Shown here one piece after another: positions 44,763 through 46,133 of a DNA stretch of 46,133 nt. The notes under the pieces are model-generated. The model was not told the origin of the DNA, did no database searches, and worked only from the letters and a program-made list of their open reading frames with translations. The position numbers and the translations under genes were made by a program. Numbering within the stretch: the stretch's first letter is position 1; each line of letters begins with the position of its first letter. The DNA comes from an uncultured Pelagibacteraceae bacterium (GTDB lineage Bacteria > Pseudomonadota > Alphaproteobacteria > Pelagibacterales > Pelagibacteraceae): contig CACELK010000011.1 of NCBI GenBank assembly GCA_902560245.1, positions 1 to 46,133 on the forward strand. The letters run 5' to 3'.

Positions 44763-45524
44763 ATGAGCAACATTAAAATAAAATCAAAAAACTTGAATGT
44801 TTATTATGGTGATAAACAAGCATTGTTTGATGTGAATTTAGATTTGAATGAAAAAGAGGTAACTGCATTAATTGGTCCATCAGGATGTGGTAAATCAACT
44901 TTCATAAGATGCATTAATAGAATGAATGATGTTATTGATATTTGTAAAGTTACTGGAAATATCGAAATGGATGGTATGAATATTAATGATAAAGATTTAG
45001 ACGTTGTCTCATTGAGAGAAAGAGTTGGAATGGTTTTTCAAAAGCCAAATCCTTTTCCAAAAAGTATATATGATAATATTTCGTATGGCCCTAAAATTCA
45101 TGGAAAAGGTGAAACTAAAAGTGAATTAGATCAAATTGTTGAAAACAGTTTAAAAAAATCTGCTTTATGGGAAGAAGTTAAAGATAGACTTGATGAACCA
45201 GGCACAAGTTTATCTGGAGGACAGCAACAAAGACTTTGTATAGCGAGAGCTATATCTGTTAATCCTGAAGTGATCTTAATGGATGAACCATGTTCAGCAT
45301 TAGATCCAATTGCTACTGCAAAAATTGAGGAATTAATTGATGAATTAAAAAAAACTTATACGATTGTAATAGTGACACACTCAATGGCTCAGGCTGTACG
45401 TGTTTCACAAAAAACAGGGTTTTTTCACCTAGGAAAGTTAATAGAAGTTGGAAAAACTGAGAAAATTTTTAAAAATCCTGACAATAAAATGACACAAGAC
45501 TATATTACAGGTAGATTTGGATAA
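44763..45524 (+). CDS. pstB: Phosphate ABC transporter ATP-binding protein PstB
   Basis: A 253-residue ABC ATPase. Walker [10 protein letters not shown] is at residues 38-46, followed by [10 protein letters not shown], a PstB hallmark. Also present are [22 protein letters not shown], signature [15 protein letters not shown], Walker [16 protein letters not shown] and the switch His in [10 protein letters not shown]. It abuts the pstA stop and precedes phoU by 3 bases. Confidence 0.98.
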   Translation: MSNIKIKSKNLNVYYGDKQALFDVNLDLNEKEVTALIGPSGCGKSTFIRCINRMNDVIDICKVTGNIEMDGMNINDKDLDVVSLRERVGMVFQKPNPFPKSIYDNISYGPKIHGKGETKSELDQIVENSLKKSALWEEVKDRLDEPGTSLSGGQQQRLCIARAISVNPEVILMDEPCSALDPIATAKIEELIDELKKTYTIVIVTHSMAQAVRVSQKTGFFHLGKLIEVGKTEKIFKNPDNKMTQDYITGRFG

Positions 45525-45527
45525 ATT

Positions 45528-46133
45528 ATGAGTAATGAACATACAGTAAAGTCTTACGAAGAAGAACTTCAGTTCCTTAAAGACTCGTTAATTAAAATGG
45601 GTAGCTTAACCGAGTCACAATTAAGTGATGCAATGGATGCAGTGATTAAAGTTGATAAGGACTCAATTGATAAAATTATTAAAAGTGATGAAGAAATTAA
45701 CAAATTTAGATCTAAAATAGATACTCAAATAATGAATTTACTAGTTAAAAGAGCACCTATGGCAATTGATTTAAGAGAAACTATAAGTTCATTAAAAATC
45801 TCTCAAGATTTAGAAAGAATAGGAGACCTATCAAAAAGTAATGCAAAAAAAGTTAAGCCTTTACCACTAGATTTGCCAGATGAATTATTGGGAAATTTAA
45901 AAAGACTAGGAGAACTAGTTATGAAACAACTAAACGATGTTCTTGATAGCTATGTAAACAAAAACTTTGATAAAGCTAAAGAAGTCTGGGAAAAAGATGA
46001 ACAAGTTGATGACTTAACTTATATTGCAATGGAAAGTGTAATTGACTTTTTATCTAAAGATAAAAAAAACTTAGATTTTTCAACGCATTTAATTTTTGCT
46101 ACAAAAAATTTGGAAAGAGCAGGCGATCATATA
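45528..46133 (+). CDS. phoU: Phosphate signalling protein PhoU, 5' part (3' end outside window)
   Basis: The ATG at 45528 opens a frame that runs for 202 codons to the right edge. PhoU is a helical bundle that links Pst transport activity to PhoR. The conserved metal-binding signatures are visible: LKISQDLERIGDLSKSNAKK in the first repeat and FATKNLERAGDHI at the window end in the second. Start MSNEHTVKSYEEELQFLKDSLIKMG is typical. It lies 3 bases after pstB and is probably followed by phoB, which cannot be seen here. Confidence 0.95.
   Translation, partial: MSNEHTVKSYEEELQFLKDSLIKMGSLTESQLSDAMDAVIKVDKDSIDKIIKSDEEINKFRSKIDTQIMNLLVKRAPMAIDLRETISSLKISQDLERIGDLSKSNAKKVKPLPLDLPDELLGNLKRLGELVMKQLNDVLDSYVNKNFDKAKEVWEKDEQVDDLTYIAMESVIDFLSKDKKNLDFSTHLIFATKNLERAGDHI

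Overview
The window is a single, very densely packed stretch of an AT-rich alphaproteobacterial chromosome. It most resembles the SAR11 / Candidatus Pelagibacter lineage. This assignment is inferred from low GC, lysine- and asparagine-rich proteins, intergenic gaps of 0-60 bases, many 1-, 4- and 8-base gene overlaps, and a reduced version of a gene order common in alphaproteobacteria. No mobile element, CRISPR array, rRNA gene or phage remnant is visible. Apart from the tRNA regions there is no gene-free stretch above about 300 bases.

Left part (1-8100): the 3' end of bamA, an OmpH/Skp chaperone gene, then fabZ-lpxD-lpxA-lpxI-lpxB for outer-membrane assembly and lipid A. Convergent to it is lexA-gltX, with a perfect alphaproteobacterial LexA operator in front of lexA. 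The gltX terminator appears to be nested inside the lpxB coding end.

Middle (8100-21902): a leftward operon with a PpiD-like periplasmic chaperone followed by trpE-trpG-trpD-trpC; then divergently tpiA, secG, pyrG, kdsA, eno, ftsB, lipA and ratA; then leftward pncC, pgpA and ispDF. Compared with the gene order I know from larger alphaproteobacteria, several blocks are absent at identifiable junctions (comEC, moaC/moeA, pdhABC/lpd, ntrBC).

21937-27961: ntrY-ntrX, a slimmed two-component pair (no PAS in NtrY, no GAFTGA loop in NtrX), followed by trkA-trkH for potassium uptake and tRNA-Arg(UCU).

28097-33105: the general L-amino-acid ABC transporter aapJQMP, with a terminator after aapJ and a structured aapJ leader, then an XRE-family regulator and leftward tRNA-Cys and tRNA-Asn genes.

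33232-39640: valS-ilvD-manC-like genes coupled by 1-base overlaps, followed by an EamA-type transporter.

39697-end: a phosphate-starvation locus phoR, pstS, pstC, pstA, pstB and phoU (cut by the window edge). Three separate PHO-box-like direct repeats precede phoR, pstS and pstC, each exactly 10 bases before a candidate -10 element. This is the clearest regulatory architecture in the window.

I did not find a plainly novel multi-gene system. The most interesting material is regulatory and architectural: the in-register PHO boxes with near-leaderless phoR and pstC, the terminator nested in lpxB, the aapJ leader palindromes, the hairpin abutting the lpxD start, and the loss of domains and genes from otherwise conserved neighbourhoods.
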